Assembly: GCF_900128895.1 (NCBI RefSeq)
Contig: NZ_FSQW01000001.1
Coordinates: 1,674,001-1,738,000 of the forward strand
DNA: 64,000 nt
From: Parasphingorhabdus marina DSM 22363
GTDB lineage: Bacteria; Pseudomonadota; Alphaproteobacteria; Sphingomonadales; Sphingomonadaceae
Direction of reading: 5' to 3'
The translations under genes and the position numbers were made by a program. Below are positions 26,411 through 34,226 of this stretch, piece by piece. The notes beneath the pieces are model-generated. The model did not search any database. It saw only the letters and a program-made list of their open reading frames with translations, and had not been told where the DNA came from. The first letter of the stretch is position 1, and each line of letters starts with the position of its first letter.

Positions 26411-27826
26411 CTACTCCGCCGCGCGGGCGGACATCCGTTCCTCGTGATCCTTCTCTCCCAGCGGGAACAGCGTATAGGCCCAGGCACCAACCAGCGCGAT
26501 GCCGGTGGCGAGGACCACGTAGAACAGCGCAAGATTGTCAACGATTTCCGGATCGACGGTTCCGCTCGCGGCGCCCTGTGGCAAGCCGACCAGCGCGATG
26601 ATCAGTCCGGACAGCAAAATGCCCAGGCCGTTGACCACCTTCTGCATGAAGAACATGCCGGAGGAGAACAGGCCCTCGGTCCGATTTCCGGTATCATGCT
26701 CAAACTGATCCGAGACATCGGCAATCATTGACATGGTCAGGATCATCGCCGAAATGCCCGATGCCGTCGAACTGATCAGGAAGACGAACAGCATGGGCAC
26801 CATGAGTGGGTCGCCGGGCTCGGGGAACACTCCCGCAAATCTCAGCCAGTAGGGCAAGGTGCCGAGCACCAGTGTGAAGAGCGCCAAAATTGCAGCGGCA
26901 TGGGCCTTGCCGAGCTTTTTCGAAATCGGGGTGACCATGATGAACGCGACGGTAGCTGCAACAAACAGCAGGGCCGAATAGGTTTCAAAATTGTCCTGCG
27001 TAAACTCCCAGACATGGGTGAAGAGATAGATGGACAGTGCGAAAATCAGCCACTGGTTGGTGAAGGCGAATACGCCGGCAAACATCAGCAGCAGGAATGG
27101 GCGGTATCGAAAGGCCTGCAATATTTCGCCAAAACTCTCGGCAGATTGGGGATGTTCTGTGGCATTTCGATATTGTCCGACAATCCGCTTGTGGGTGCCG
27201 ATTGCGGAAGACAAGGCTGCGATGATCATCACACCGGCCCCGAATATCGCATAAATACTGTATCCGGCCGGGTTGAGCTGCCCATCGGCATATTCTGCGG
27301 TCGGCGTCAGGAACTGCGAATAGGCGAGAAACATGACGAATATGCCGCCGCCCCAGCCGAACAGGAAGCGATAGCGCATGATCGCTGTCCGGTCGTGATA
27401 GTCACTGCTCAGTTCGGGGAGCAACGCAAGCGCCGGAACTTCATAGGCCGAAAATGCCATGCGGACGCCCATGGCGATGAAAAACAGATAGGCGAATGTT
27501 CCCCATTCGCTGAGCTCCGGAGGGTGCCAGAGCGCGATCCAGATCAGAGCGATGGGAATGACAGCGCCGTAGAGCCAGGGGTGTCGCCGACCAATCTTGG
27601 TCCGGGTGCGGTCGCTCATCTGCCCCACGGCCGGATCAATAAATGCATCGGCGATCAGCGCGAGCGCAATGGCCAGACTGACCAGATCAGCGCGCAGTCC
27701 GACAACCTGATTATAGTAGAACAGCAGGAAAGTGGCGAAGCCATTGTCCTTGATGCCATAGGCGACCGAACCGAAGCCGTAGGCCAGTTTGGATTTCAGC
27801 GGCAGCGTTTGCGAAGCCGCACTCAT
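26411..27826 (-). CDS. MFS transporter of the GPH (glycoside-pentoside-hexuronide:cation) family
   Basis: ATG at 27826 (MSAASQTLPLKSKLAYGFGS) is chosen over an upstream in-frame codon at 27874. The 471-residue protein has about 12 membrane helices. The N-terminal region LAYGFGSVAYGIKDNGFATFLLFYYNQVVGL and the loop DRTRTKIGRRHPWLYGA are characteristic of GPH cation symporters. The substrate cannot be deduced; in sphingomonads many GPH members sit, as here, in acyl-CoA catabolic clusters and not beside sugar genes. Confidence 0.88.
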   Translation of the reverse strand: MSAASQTLPLKSKLAYGFGSVAYGIKDNGFATFLLFYYNQVVGLRADLVSLAIALALIADAFIDPAVGQMSDRTRTKIGRRHPWLYGAVIPIALIWIALWHPPELSEWGTFAYLFFIAMGVRMAFSAYEVPALALLPELSSDYHDRTAIMRYRFLFGWGGGIFVMFLAYSQFLTPTAEYADGQLNPAGYSIYAIFGAGVMIIAALSSAIGTHKRIVGQYRNATEHPQSAESFGEILQAFRYRPFLLLMFAGVFAFTNQWLIFALSIYLFTHVWEFTQDNFETYSALLFVAATVAFIMVTPISKKLGKAHAAAILALFTLVLGTLPYWLRFAGVFPEPGDPLMVPMLFVFLISSTASGISAMILTMSMIADVSDQFEHDTGNRTEGLFSSGMFFMQKVVNGLGILLSGLIIALVGLPQGAASGTVDPEIVDNLALFYVVLATGIALVGAWAYTLFPLGEKDHEERMSARAAE

Positions 27827-28125
27827 GCACGGATTCCCAGGGAAAGGGAGCAGGAGCGACAAGGCGCAAGCCAAATTGATTCGGGCCGCGCGCCCGATTT
27901 CCGGTCATTATTCTGCATCCCGTCCTGCTCCTGTTTTGCCCATTGCATAGGCGTCGCCGGAAAAGTTCGTCAATCAATTCCGATGGACCGTCTGACTGAC
28001 GTTACGGAATCCTGAGCCGCTACTGGCCGGAAATTTTTCTGTCCGGAAATGCGAGGGGATCGTTGAACCTTGGGGCCGTCCTATGTTAATCCCCGTCTTA
28101 ATCGATCAATTAAAGGAACACAATC

Positions 28126-29319
28126 ATGTCCGATCTGGAGACCTTCCGCAAAGAGACCGCGGCGTGGCTCGAAGCCAATTGCCCGCCCGAGATGCGCCAG
28201 CCGATGGTGGATGAAAGCGATGCCTGCTGGGGCGGTCGCAATCCGACCTACAAGCCGGGGCAGAAGGAATGGATGGACATCATGGCCGAGAAGGGCTGGA
28301 CAGTTCCGGACTGGCCAAAGGAATATGGCGGGGGCGGATTGTCGCGCGCGGAAACCAAGATCCTGCAGCAGGAAATGGCCCGGCTGAAATGCCGGTCGCC
28401 GCTGTCCAGCTTTGGCATCTGGATGCTCGGGCCCGCTCTGCTCCATTTCGGCACCGAAGAGCAAAAAAAGCACTTCCTGCCGCAGATTGCCCGCGGTGAA
28501 ATCCGCTGGTGCCAGGGCTATTCCGAGCCGGGATCGGGTTCCGATCTGGCGTCCCTGCAGACCAGTGCGGTCGACCAGGGTGACCATTATATTGTCAATG
28601 GCCAGAAGATCTGGACCAGCTACGCCGACAAGGCCGACTGGATCTTCTGCCTGACACGGACCGACAAGAGCGAGAAGCACAAGGGCATCACCTTCCTGCT
28701 GTTTGACATGGCGAGCGAAGGCGTGACGACCAAGCCGATCAAGCTGATTTCCGGCGCGTCGCCATTCTGCGAGACATTCTTTGATGACGTGAAAGTCCCG
28801 AAATCCTATGGCGAGGGCGTCTCTTCCGTGGTGTTCGAAGAAAATCGCGGCTGGGACGTGGCCAAATATCTGCTCGGTCACGAACGCAGCATGATTTCCG
28901 GCGAAGGCTCCTCCGGGGGCGGCTCGCTCGGCGCGAAATTTGCGGATCAGGTCGGCCGTGATGACATGGGGCGCCTGGATGATCCCATGCTCCGGGCCCA
29001 GATGGCCGATATAGATATCGAGCTGCTTGCCTTCCGCGCCATGGCCGAGCGCTTTGGGGATACGTTCAAGGCAGGCCTGTGCCATCCGGCGCAGCCCAAC
29101 ATGATGAAATATGCCGGTACCGAGATCAACAAGCGGCGGCACGAGCTGATCATGTCGGCTGGTGGCAGTCAGGTCCTGGAATGGGAAAGCGAAGCGACCA
29201 ATGGCGGCCTGACCGCGCGCAGCTGGCTCCGGACCAAGGCCAATAGTATTGAAGGCGGGACCAGCGAGGTGATGCTGAACGTGGTTTCCAAACAGATATT
29301 GCAGCTGCCGAACACATAG
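28126..29319 (+). CDS. Acyl-CoA dehydrogenase family protein
   Basis: A 397-residue flavoprotein that probably oxidises an acyl-CoA. The N-terminal helical domain contains MAEKGWTVPDWPKEYGG, the middle domain WCQGYSEPGSGSDLASLQT and VNGQKIWTSYADKADW, and the C-terminus ends EGGTSEVMLNVVSKQILQLP. Together with the shorter dehydrogenase encoded 115 bp downstream it forms the two-gene arrangement often seen for heteromeric acyl-CoA dehydrogenases of steroid and branched-chain catabolism. An AAAGGAACAC site precedes the start. Confidence 0.92.
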   Translation: MSDLETFRKETAAWLEANCPPEMRQPMVDESDACWGGRNPTYKPGQKEWMDIMAEKGWTVPDWPKEYGGGGLSRAETKILQQEMARLKCRSPLSSFGIWMLGPALLHFGTEEQKKHFLPQIARGEIRWCQGYSEPGSGSDLASLQTSAVDQGDHYIVNGQKIWTSYADKADWIFCLTRTDKSEKHKGITFLLFDMASEGVTTKPIKLISGASPFCETFFDDVKVPKSYGEGVSSVVFEENRGWDVAKYLLGHERSMISGEGSSGGGSLGAKFADQVGRDDMGRLDDPMLRAQMADIDIELLAFRAMAERFGDTFKAGLCHPAQPNMMKYAGTEINKRRHELIMSAGGSQVLEWESEATNGGLTARSWLRTKANSIEGGTSEVMLNVVSKQILQLPNT

Positions 29320-29335
29320 AAACATAATTCATTGT

Positions 29336-29412
29336 GCCCCCGCACAGGCGGGGGCCCATCTTCCGGACTGTGCATGATCAAGCCACAGGAGATGGGTTCC
29401 TGCCTTCGCAGG
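29336..29412. repeat. REP-like palindromic element between two acyl-CoA dehydrogenase genes
   Basis: Two hairpins, CCCCCGC-ACAG-GCGGGGG (29337-29354) and CCTGC-CTTC-GCAGG (29399-29412), are connected by an outer inverted repeat CCCATC (29355-29360) / GATGGG (29391-29396). This composition matches the dispersed palindromic repeats common in sphingomonad genomes. It lies within an apparent operon, where it could affect mRNA processing. Confidence 0.65.
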
Positions 29413-29433
29413 ATCACGAAAAAGGAGGAACAC

Positions 29434-30570
29434 ATGCCCTTATACCTGAATGACGACCAGAAAATGCTGCAGGACAGCGCCGCCGACTTCATGAAAACCG
29501 AGGGCGGCGTCGCCCATTTCCGGGAATTTCGTGACAAGAACTGCAAGGATGGATTTTCCCATGCCTTGTGGAAGCAATTCGCCGAAATGGGCTTTACCGG
29601 CATCCTTGTCGATGAGGAGGAAGGCGGTCTCGGTCTCGGCCATGCCGAAGCCGGTGTAGTGCTGGAGGAGATCGGTCGCAATCTGACTCCGTCCCCGTTT
29701 CTGACCACTGCGGTGGCCGGCGTGGAAGCGCTCAACGCGGGCGGAAAGGCGCTGCGCGACAAATATTTTCCGGGCATCATCGCCGGTGAAACCGTCTTGT
29801 CGCTGGCGATTGACGAAGGGGCAAAACACCGCCCGGACCAGATCGCCATGGCTGCCACTCGGGAAGGAAACGGGTTCAAGCTGGACGGCAAAAAGCAGTT
29901 TGTCGTGCAGGGAGGGTCGGCTGATGCGCTGATCGTGGCAGCCCGAACCAGCGGCAGCGCGGGCGACGAGAAGGGACTGACCCTGTTTGCCGTGGATACG
30001 GATGCAAAAGGCCTGTCGCGCGACAATGTCCGGCTGGTCGACAGCGCGGTCGCGGCCCATGTCGAATTTGACGGCGTGGTTGTTGATGCGGATGCGGTCA
30101 TCGGTGAAGTCGATGACGGCGATGTCGTCCTCAAACGGTTGCTTAATGCCGGTCGCACGGGTGCGGCTGCCGAAACTCTCGGCGTCGGGACGGGAGCGAT
30201 GGACATCACTGTTGACTATATCAAGGGCCGCAAGCAGTTCGACACGACGATCGGCAGCTTCCAGGCGCTGCAGCATCGCGCCGCCCATCTCTACAGCGAG
30301 ATGGAGATTGCCCGGGCCACGGTGCTCAAGGCCCAGCAGTTGCTCGATGAAGGGGCGAAGAGCGCCGAACTGATGGTGTCTGTTGCCAAGTCCAAGGTCG
30401 GCCGGGCGACGTCCCTTTCTGTCAAGGAAGGCGTGCAGATGCACGGTGGCGTTGGCATGACCGATGAATATGATATCGGCCTCTATATGAAACGCGACCG
30501 GGCGTTGCAGGAATTCCTGGGCGATGCGAATTATCACACCAATCTCGTCGCCGAGATGCACGGATATTAG
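29434..30570 (+). CDS. Acyl-CoA dehydrogenase family protein (second subunit type)
   Basis: The start at 29434 (MPLYLNDDQKMLQDSAADF) is fixed by an ideal AAGGAGG 9 bp upstream; the frame is open further upstream only by chance through the REP-like element. The 378-residue product is a divergent acyl-CoA dehydrogenase with MGFTGILVDEEEGGLGLG and the C-terminal VQMHGGVGMTDEYDIGLY. Its middle domain is less conserved than that of its neighbour, as is typical for the partner subunit of heteromeric enzymes. Likely co-transcribed with the gene before and the SDR after it. Confidence 0.9.
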   Translation: MPLYLNDDQKMLQDSAADFMKTEGGVAHFREFRDKNCKDGFSHALWKQFAEMGFTGILVDEEEGGLGLGHAEAGVVLEEIGRNLTPSPFLTTAVAGVEALNAGGKALRDKYFPGIIAGETVLSLAIDEGAKHRPDQIAMAATREGNGFKLDGKKQFVVQGGSADALIVAARTSGSAGDEKGLTLFAVDTDAKGLSRDNVRLVDSAVAAHVEFDGVVVDADAVIGEVDDGDVVLKRLLNAGRTGAAAETLGVGTGAMDITVDYIKGRKQFDTTIGSFQALQHRAAHLYSEMEIARATVLKAQQLLDEGAKSAELMVSVAKSKVGRATSLSVKEGVQMHGGVGMTDEYDIGLYMKRDRALQEFLGDANYHTNLVAEMHGY

Positions 30571-30581
30571 GGGAAATCACA

Positions 30582-31373
30582 ATGGATTTTAACAAACTCT
30601 TCTCGCTGGAAGGGCGGGTTGCTCTGGTTACCGGCGGACAGCGCGGGATCGGCAAGATGATCACCGAAGGCTTTCTCGCGCAAGGGGCGAAAGTCTATAT
30701 TTCGGGTCGCAAGGCCGATCAGGGCGAAGCGGCGGCGGCCGAATTTGGCGAGAACTGCATCTATATTCAGGGCGACATTTCGACTGTTGAAGGTTGCAAG
30801 GCGCTGGCCGAAGCCATTGCGAGCCGGGAAGACAAACTCGACATTCTGGTGAACAATGCCGGCGTGGCCTGGGGTACGGAATATCTCGACTTTCCGGAAT
30901 CCGGCTGGGACAAGGTGATGGACACCAATGTCAAAGGCCTGTTCTTCCTGACCCAGGCCCTGCACCCGCAGCTCAAGGCCGCGGCCAGTTTCGAGCAGCC
31001 CGCCAAGGTGATAAATATCGCTTCGATCGACGGCCTGAAAGTCAATCCGTGGGAAACCTACAGCTATCAGGCATCCAAGGCTGCGGTTATCCACCTGACA
31101 CGGAAAATGGCTTCCAAGCTGGTTCAGGATGACATCATCATGACCGGTATCGCGCCCGGCGCCTTTGCTTCGACGATGAACAAGGCCGCACGCGATCATG
31201 GCGATGCCGTGGCGCCTGGCATCCCGGCGCGGCGGATCGGCAAACCGGAAGACATGGCCTCGGCCGCCGTTTATCTGGCGAGCTCGGCAGGGGACTATGT
31301 CATCGGCTCGACATTGCCTGTGGATGGCGGGGTCGTGAATGCGGCCAATCCGGGTGCATCGATCGACGCCTGA
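30582..31373 (+). CDS. SDR family oxidoreductase
   Basis: A 263-residue classical short-chain dehydrogenase. Motifs: TGGQRGIG at residues 18-25, an Arg after strand 2 (SGRKADQG) that favours NADPH, NNAGVAWG, and the catalytic YSYQASKAA. The last block is VIGSTLPVDGGVV. It starts 11 bp after the second acyl-CoA dehydrogenase, so it may act on the hydroxyacyl or keto intermediate of the same pathway. Confidence 0.9.
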   Translation: MDFNKLFSLEGRVALVTGGQRGIGKMITEGFLAQGAKVYISGRKADQGEAAAAEFGENCIYIQGDISTVEGCKALAEAIASREDKLDILVNNAGVAWGTEYLDFPESGWDKVMDTNVKGLFFLTQALHPQLKAAASFEQPAKVINIASIDGLKVNPWETYSYQASKAAVIHLTRKMASKLVQDDIIMTGIAPGAFASTMNKAARDHGDAVAPGIPARRIGKPEDMASAAVYLASSAGDYVIGSTLPVDGGVVNAANPGASIDA

Positions 31374-31385
31374 GCCGTTCCGGAC

Positions 31386-31433
31386 TTGACCTGACAGCTC
31401 CAAACTGTATTATTCATGCAATACAGTTTGGAG
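31386..31433 (+). promoter_or_regulatory. Sigma-70 promoter overlapped by a perfect 14-bp inverted repeat
   Basis: TTGACC (31386-31391) and TATTAT (31408-31413) are spaced by 16 bp. The arms CTCCAAACTGTATT (31398-31411) and AATACAGTTTGGAG (31420-31433) form a perfect inverted repeat centred on the -10 box. This is the geometry of a repressor operator (for example TetR type). The right arm also contains the GGAG ribosome-binding site of the next gene. Confidence 0.65.
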
Positions 31434-31440
31434 AATAGTT

Positions 31441-31944
31441 ATGAGAAAATCCTGTTTTGTCGCGCTCGCGGCTGCACCGCTTATGCTGACAGCCTGTTCG
31501 GCTTCGGATTCGAGCGATGGCGATACTGTTGAGGACAGCGAAAATTCCAGCAGCATTACGATTGGCGGGGAAGGGGATGACAGCAAGTTCTCGATCCGCG
31601 CAGAGGGCTTCTCTATGGATGTCGACATGCCGTCCCTGTCCATCGACAGCGAGGATTTCGACCTCAACAATGTGAACCTCTATCCCGGCAGCAAGGTGAC
31701 CGGCATGAAGATCGAGGATGTCGACGGGAAAGGCGGTCAGGTCATCCTGGACTTTGTCGCTCCGGCCGGAACCGATGAACTGCTGCCATGGTTTGAAGAG
31801 AAAATGACGCAGGAGCAGTTCACGGTGGAAAAGGACGGCACGACGTTGTCGGGGACGACCGATGATGGCGACCCGTTCGAGCTCAGCCTGTCGGAAACAT
31901 CTGCTGATGAAACCACCGGCCAGCTGAAATTTTCCGAGAAATAG
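31441..31944 (+). CDS. Predicted lipoprotein, unknown function
   Basis: The 167-residue product has a lipoprotein signal with lipobox LTAC (Cys19), followed by an acidic Ser/Asp-rich linker (residues 20-50) and a C-terminal domain with VNLYPGSKVTGMKIEDVDG and VTLDF-like strands. I do not recognise the family with certainty; small periplasmic lipoproteins with this layout are common in sphingomonads. It has its own promoter with an operator-like palindrome, so its expression is probably regulated. Confidence 0.7.
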   Translation: MRKSCFVALAAAPLMLTACSASDSSDGDTVEDSENSSSITIGGEGDDSKFSIRAEGFSMDVDMPSLSIDSEDFDLNNVNLYPGSKVTGMKIEDVDGKGGQVILDFVAPAGTDELLPWFEEKMTQEQFTVEKDGTTLSGTTDDGDPFELSLSETSADETTGQLKFSEK

Positions 31945-32008
31945 GCGCGTTACAGGTTTTTACCCGGCCTGGGGCGACTGTTCAGTTGGCACCCATCATG
32001 ATATGCTA

Positions 32009-32035
32009 GGCTCTCCTGACTTAAACAGGGGAGCC
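32009..32035 (+). promoter_or_regulatory. Hairpin covering the ribosome-binding site of the DUF4197 gene
   Basis: GGCTCTCCTG (32009-32018) pairs with CAGGGGAGCC (32026-32035) over 10 positions (one wobble) with a 7-nt loop. The right arm contains the AGGGGAG site of the gene starting at 32041. It may limit translation, or be a DNA operator. Confidence 0.4.
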
Positions 32036-32040
32036 CCGTC

Positions 32041-32727
32041 ATGAAAAACCGCAAATCACATATCCGCCATGCCTTGGCACTGGGCCTGATGGCCGTGCCG
32101 CTGTCATTGTCACCGCTGATGGCGACATCTGCCCACGCGCAAAGCACGGGCGTCAAGAGCCTGCTCGCTGATGCGTCGGACGGGGCGCTGGACAAACTGT
32201 CACAGCCGGGGGCCTTCTATGCCGACAAGGCCGTCCGTATCCTGCTTCCCGGTCCGCTGAAAAACGCGTCGAAGATCCTGCGCTTCACCAGCAAGGCCGG
32301 GCTGACCCGCGACATTACCCGCGATCTGAATGACGCCGCGGGCAAGGCGGCACTGGAAGCGAAGCCCGTTTTCCGTTCGGCCATCGACAATCTGACCCTC
32401 ACCGAAGGCGTGGGCATTGTCACTGGCGGGAATAGCGGCGGGACAGACTATCTGCGCAAGACCGCCGGCGAAGAACTGGGCGTCAAGATTCGGCCGCTGG
32501 TTGAAAGGGCGCTGGAAGAAGTTGGTGCCTATGATCAGATGGCAAAACTCGGTGATGTTTCGGCGCTGGCCGCGCTCGGCGGCGCGGACTTTTCGCGCGA
32601 TGGTCTGACTGACAGCGTGACCGATCAGGCGCTCGACGGGATCTTCAGCTATATTGCCAGTGAGGAAGCGAATTTCCGCAGCAATCCGCTCGACAAGGGC
32701 AAGGATTTGCTGAAGGGCATTTTTTGA
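32041..32727 (+). CDS. DUF4197 family secreted protein
   Basis: A 228-residue protein with a signal peptide (about residues 1-34, ending SAHAQ). The mature part matches the DUF4197 family: GALDKLSQPGAFYADKAVRI, LPGPLKNASKILRF and IVTGGNSGGTDYLRKTAGEEL. The function of the family is unknown. The protein is all-helical and predicted periplasmic. A hairpin terminator lies 44 bp downstream. Confidence 0.88.
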   Translation: MKNRKSHIRHALALGLMAVPLSLSPLMATSAHAQSTGVKSLLADASDGALDKLSQPGAFYADKAVRILLPGPLKNASKILRFTSKAGLTRDITRDLNDAAGKAALEAKPVFRSAIDNLTLTEGVGIVTGGNSGGTDYLRKTAGEELGVKIRPLVERALEEVGAYDQMAKLGDVSALAALGGADFSRDGLTDSVTDQALDGIFSYIASEEANFRSNPLDKGKDLLKGIF

Positions 32728-32770
32728 GCATAGCTATAAATACCTGAAAAACTTACGATATGGTCAGGAG

Positions 32771-32817
32771 CGGAGTGCTTTGAGTTGCAAAATGTGCAAC
32801 CAATTGTGCTCCGTTTT
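32771..32817 (+). terminator. Probable terminator of the DUF4197 gene
   Basis: The outer arms CGGAG/CTCCG and the inner arms GTTGCA (32784-32789) / TGCAAC (32795-32800) form a bipartite hairpin followed by TTTTC. An internal loop separates the two stems, so strength is uncertain. Confidence 0.5.
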
Positions 32818-32914
32818 CAATTGCAACTTAACTGTTCGGGTACCATTTCACTTCTACAAGTGAAGCAGGAAAAGTGATGTTTGATCGGCGTTTTTGATAA
32901 CAAGGAGAAAATCC

Positions 32915-32989
32915 ATGAAAACGCTTTTCAATATTGTGGCAGCCCTGAGCATGAGCAGCATTATGCTGATTTCAACCGTTCAGATCTGA
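32915..32989 (+). CDS. Possible 24-residue membrane peptide
   Basis: An ATG 6 nt after a strong AAGGAG site opens a 24-codon frame (MKTLFNIVAALSMSSIMLIS at the start) that ends at TGA 32987-32989. The peptide is a lysine followed by a hydrophobic helix, like a signal anchor or a small membrane protein. It is too short to judge by coding statistics. It may also be a truncated signal-peptide gene. Confidence 0.4.
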   Translation: MKTLFNIVAALSMSSIMLISTVQI

Positions 32990-33144
32990 CCTAAAAAGCA
33001 TTCGGTCCCGGCACAGGCATCCTCCTCCCAAAGCGGTGCCGGGATTGCACCGAAGGTCCGGTTCTTTCAATATCCCCTCCCTAAAATGAGAGACCGGACC
33101 AACGGTTGCCCACCACAAAACCCAAGAAAATTGATCAGTCCGCC

Positions 33145-33199
33145 TTTTCCACAAGGTGCGCAGGACTTTTCCACAAGTAAGTTGAAGTGCTGTGGATAA
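33145..33199. other. Cluster of three DnaA-box-like sequences
   Basis: TTTTCCACA occurs at 33145-33153 and 33167-33175 (22 bp apart, about two helical turns), and TGTGGATAA, the complement of the consensus box TTATCCACA, at 33191-33199. This could titrate DnaA or mark a DnaA-controlled promoter. Nothing else around it (no AT-rich unwinding region, no dnaA/hemE neighbours) supports an origin. Confidence 0.4.
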
Positions 33200-33239
33200 G
33201 ATGAGCATTTGCATTTGGCGCGACTCGCGATGGCGTGAC

Positions 33240-33644
33240 ACAAAGGTTTTGTCAGAAGGAAACGACACAAATTGGCGACCCGTCAGCAATGACCCGCCGA
33301 AGCGTGGAAAGACCGGAAGACAATCGAGACGAACAAATTGTTGTCCGCAAGGAAAATGAATTGATCTTTCGATTGATGGCCCGGGAGAAGTCGGGGAAGC
33401 GGAGGCGCAAGCCAAAGCGGAACAGATGGACCGGGGCGATCAGGTGACTGGACCAGTATCGGGTTTGAAACCGAAGGGCAGACGCGCAAGCGTCGGCGCG
33501 GAAAACCGAGAACCGCTAACGATACTGGCCCGGAAACCGGACGCCAGAAAGCGGAAGCTGAAATCGCGAGAGGACAGCATCCCGAACCAGGCGCAGTGGG
33601 AGCCGAAAGCCGGATTTGTCTGGTAATCGGCTCCCATTTTTTTT
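33240..33644 (+). ncRNA. Purine-rich possible RNA ending in a strong terminator
   Basis: The stretch has no convincing gene in any frame but ends in an excellent terminator: GGGAGCCGA (33598-33606) / TCGGCTCCC (33627-33635), then A and T8. Inside are GCAA-tetraloop hairpins (GGC-GCAA-GCC at 33404-33413, GACGC-GCAA-GCGTC at 33481-33494) and a 9-bp long-range pair CCAGTATCG / CGATACTGG enclosing the second one. Two overlapping reading frames of 70 and 66 codons exist and cannot be excluded. The 5' end is a guess. Confidence 0.35.
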
Positions 33645-33701
33645 GCGTGAAGCCTGCGCGCTCGACTTGCTCGATAAATTTTCGGGAAACAATGTGGTCG
33701 G

Positions 33702-33715
33702 GTGATCCTGATCAC
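33702..33715. promoter_or_regulatory. CRP/FNR-type palindrome 1
   Basis: GTGATCCTGATCAC is a perfect palindrome matching both the CRP core (GTGA-N6-TCAC) and the FNR core (TGAT-N4-ATCA). Its centre (33708.5) is 41.5 bp upstream of 33750, where the first stem of RNA candidate 1 begins, which is the class II activator distance. Confidence 0.6.
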
Positions 33716-33748
33716 AGCCCCGTTGCATCGGACATGCCAATAGAGTTT

Positions 33749-33908
33749 TGCGATGCTGCTAATATCGCAGCAAGTTGCGGGGGGCAGCAGCATCGCACCA
33801 TCCGGATCCGAGTTGTGTATCCCGGATGATCCCCTTCAAGGCCCATCGGGGCGGCACGCAGGCAAGCGACCCGACTGCGTACCGTTCCGGTGGGCTTTCC
33901 CCTTTTTC
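33749..33908 (+). ncRNA. Candidate small RNA 1 (GCGACCCG-loop family)
   Basis: Three consecutive stem-loops: TGCGATGCTGCT (33749-33760) / AGCAGCATCGCA (33786-33797), a perfect 12-bp stem; CATCCGG / CCGGATG just after it; and a long hairpin, GCCCATCGG (33841-33849) / CCGGTGGGC (33887-33895) with inner ACGCAG / CTGCGT. The 13-nt apical loop of the last one contains GCGACCCG (33866-33873). TTTCCCCTTTTT follows as a terminator tail. A -10-like TAGAGT (33741-33746) is weak. No reading frame looks coding. Ends are estimated. Confidence 0.6.
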
Positions 33909-34004
33909 CGATCATCCAAAGACCCTCTGTACGGCCAGAAAAAAGCTTTTCTTACAGGATTTTACACCGAAACCACGCTATTATGTAAACGCATGTAAAT
34001 AAGC

Positions 34005-34018
34005 GTGACCTTGATCAC
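34005..34018. promoter_or_regulatory. CRP/FNR-type palindrome 2
   Basis: GTGACCTTGATCAC differs from site 1 at two central positions and keeps GTGA-N6-TCAC. Its centre is 41.5 bp upstream of 34053; TATACA at 34040-34045 is in the right place for a -10 box. Confidence 0.6.
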
Positions 34019-34052
34019 ACTCTGTTCACTTTTTTCGGATATACATGGTTTA

Positions 34053-34130
34053 AGACATCGTAAGCATTAGCATACTTTGTCCTATCGTAATGAGGAGCCC
34101 GATGGTTAGCGACCCGCCCATCGGGCTTTT
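34053..34130 (+). ncRNA. Candidate small RNA 2 (GCGACCCG-loop family)
   Basis: A compact unit of about 78 nt. The predicted start is set by the -10 TATACA. The end is a clear intrinsic terminator: GCCCGATGG (34097-34105) / CCATCGGGC (34118-34126) and TTTT. The 12-nt loop contains GCGACCCG at 34109-34116. There is no open reading frame of note. This is the best-defined of the four candidates. Confidence 0.65.
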
Positions 34131-34178
34131 CTCGTTTTGAAGCTTCCGCAAATTTTTCTGCCGTTTTTTTTGATCAAG

Positions 34179-34192
34179 GTGATCTGCATCAC
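34179..34192. promoter_or_regulatory. CRP/FNR-type palindrome 3
   Basis: GTGATCTGCATCAC, with outer G/C pairs extending the symmetry to 16 bp (34178-34193), belongs to the same set as sites 1 and 2. A class II start would be at about 34227; the -10 there (TATCCG) is poor. Confidence 0.55.
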
Positions 34193-34226
34193 CCGGACGT
34201 CATGACGCCATTGCTATCCGAATGGT

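Noticed and set aside
31868-31875. GCGACCCG inside the lipoprotein gene (and another at 38942-38949 inside hisB)
   Set aside because: Both are in coding sequence (codons for Asp-Pro and similar) without the stem-loop context; counted as chance copies.
33145-33199. Chromosomal replication origin
   Set aside because: Only three DnaA-type boxes, no adjacent AT-rich unwinding element and no origin-linked genes nearby.
33275-33282. GCGACCCG upstream of the sRNA array as a further family member
   Set aside because: The flanks are not complementary, so no stem-loop presents it, and no CRP/FNR-type palindrome precedes it.
33235-33626. Two overlapping short frames (70 and 66 codons) as protein genes
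   Set aside because: Very basic, low-complexity products, no ribosome-binding site and mutual overlap in different frames; treated as a possible RNA instead.
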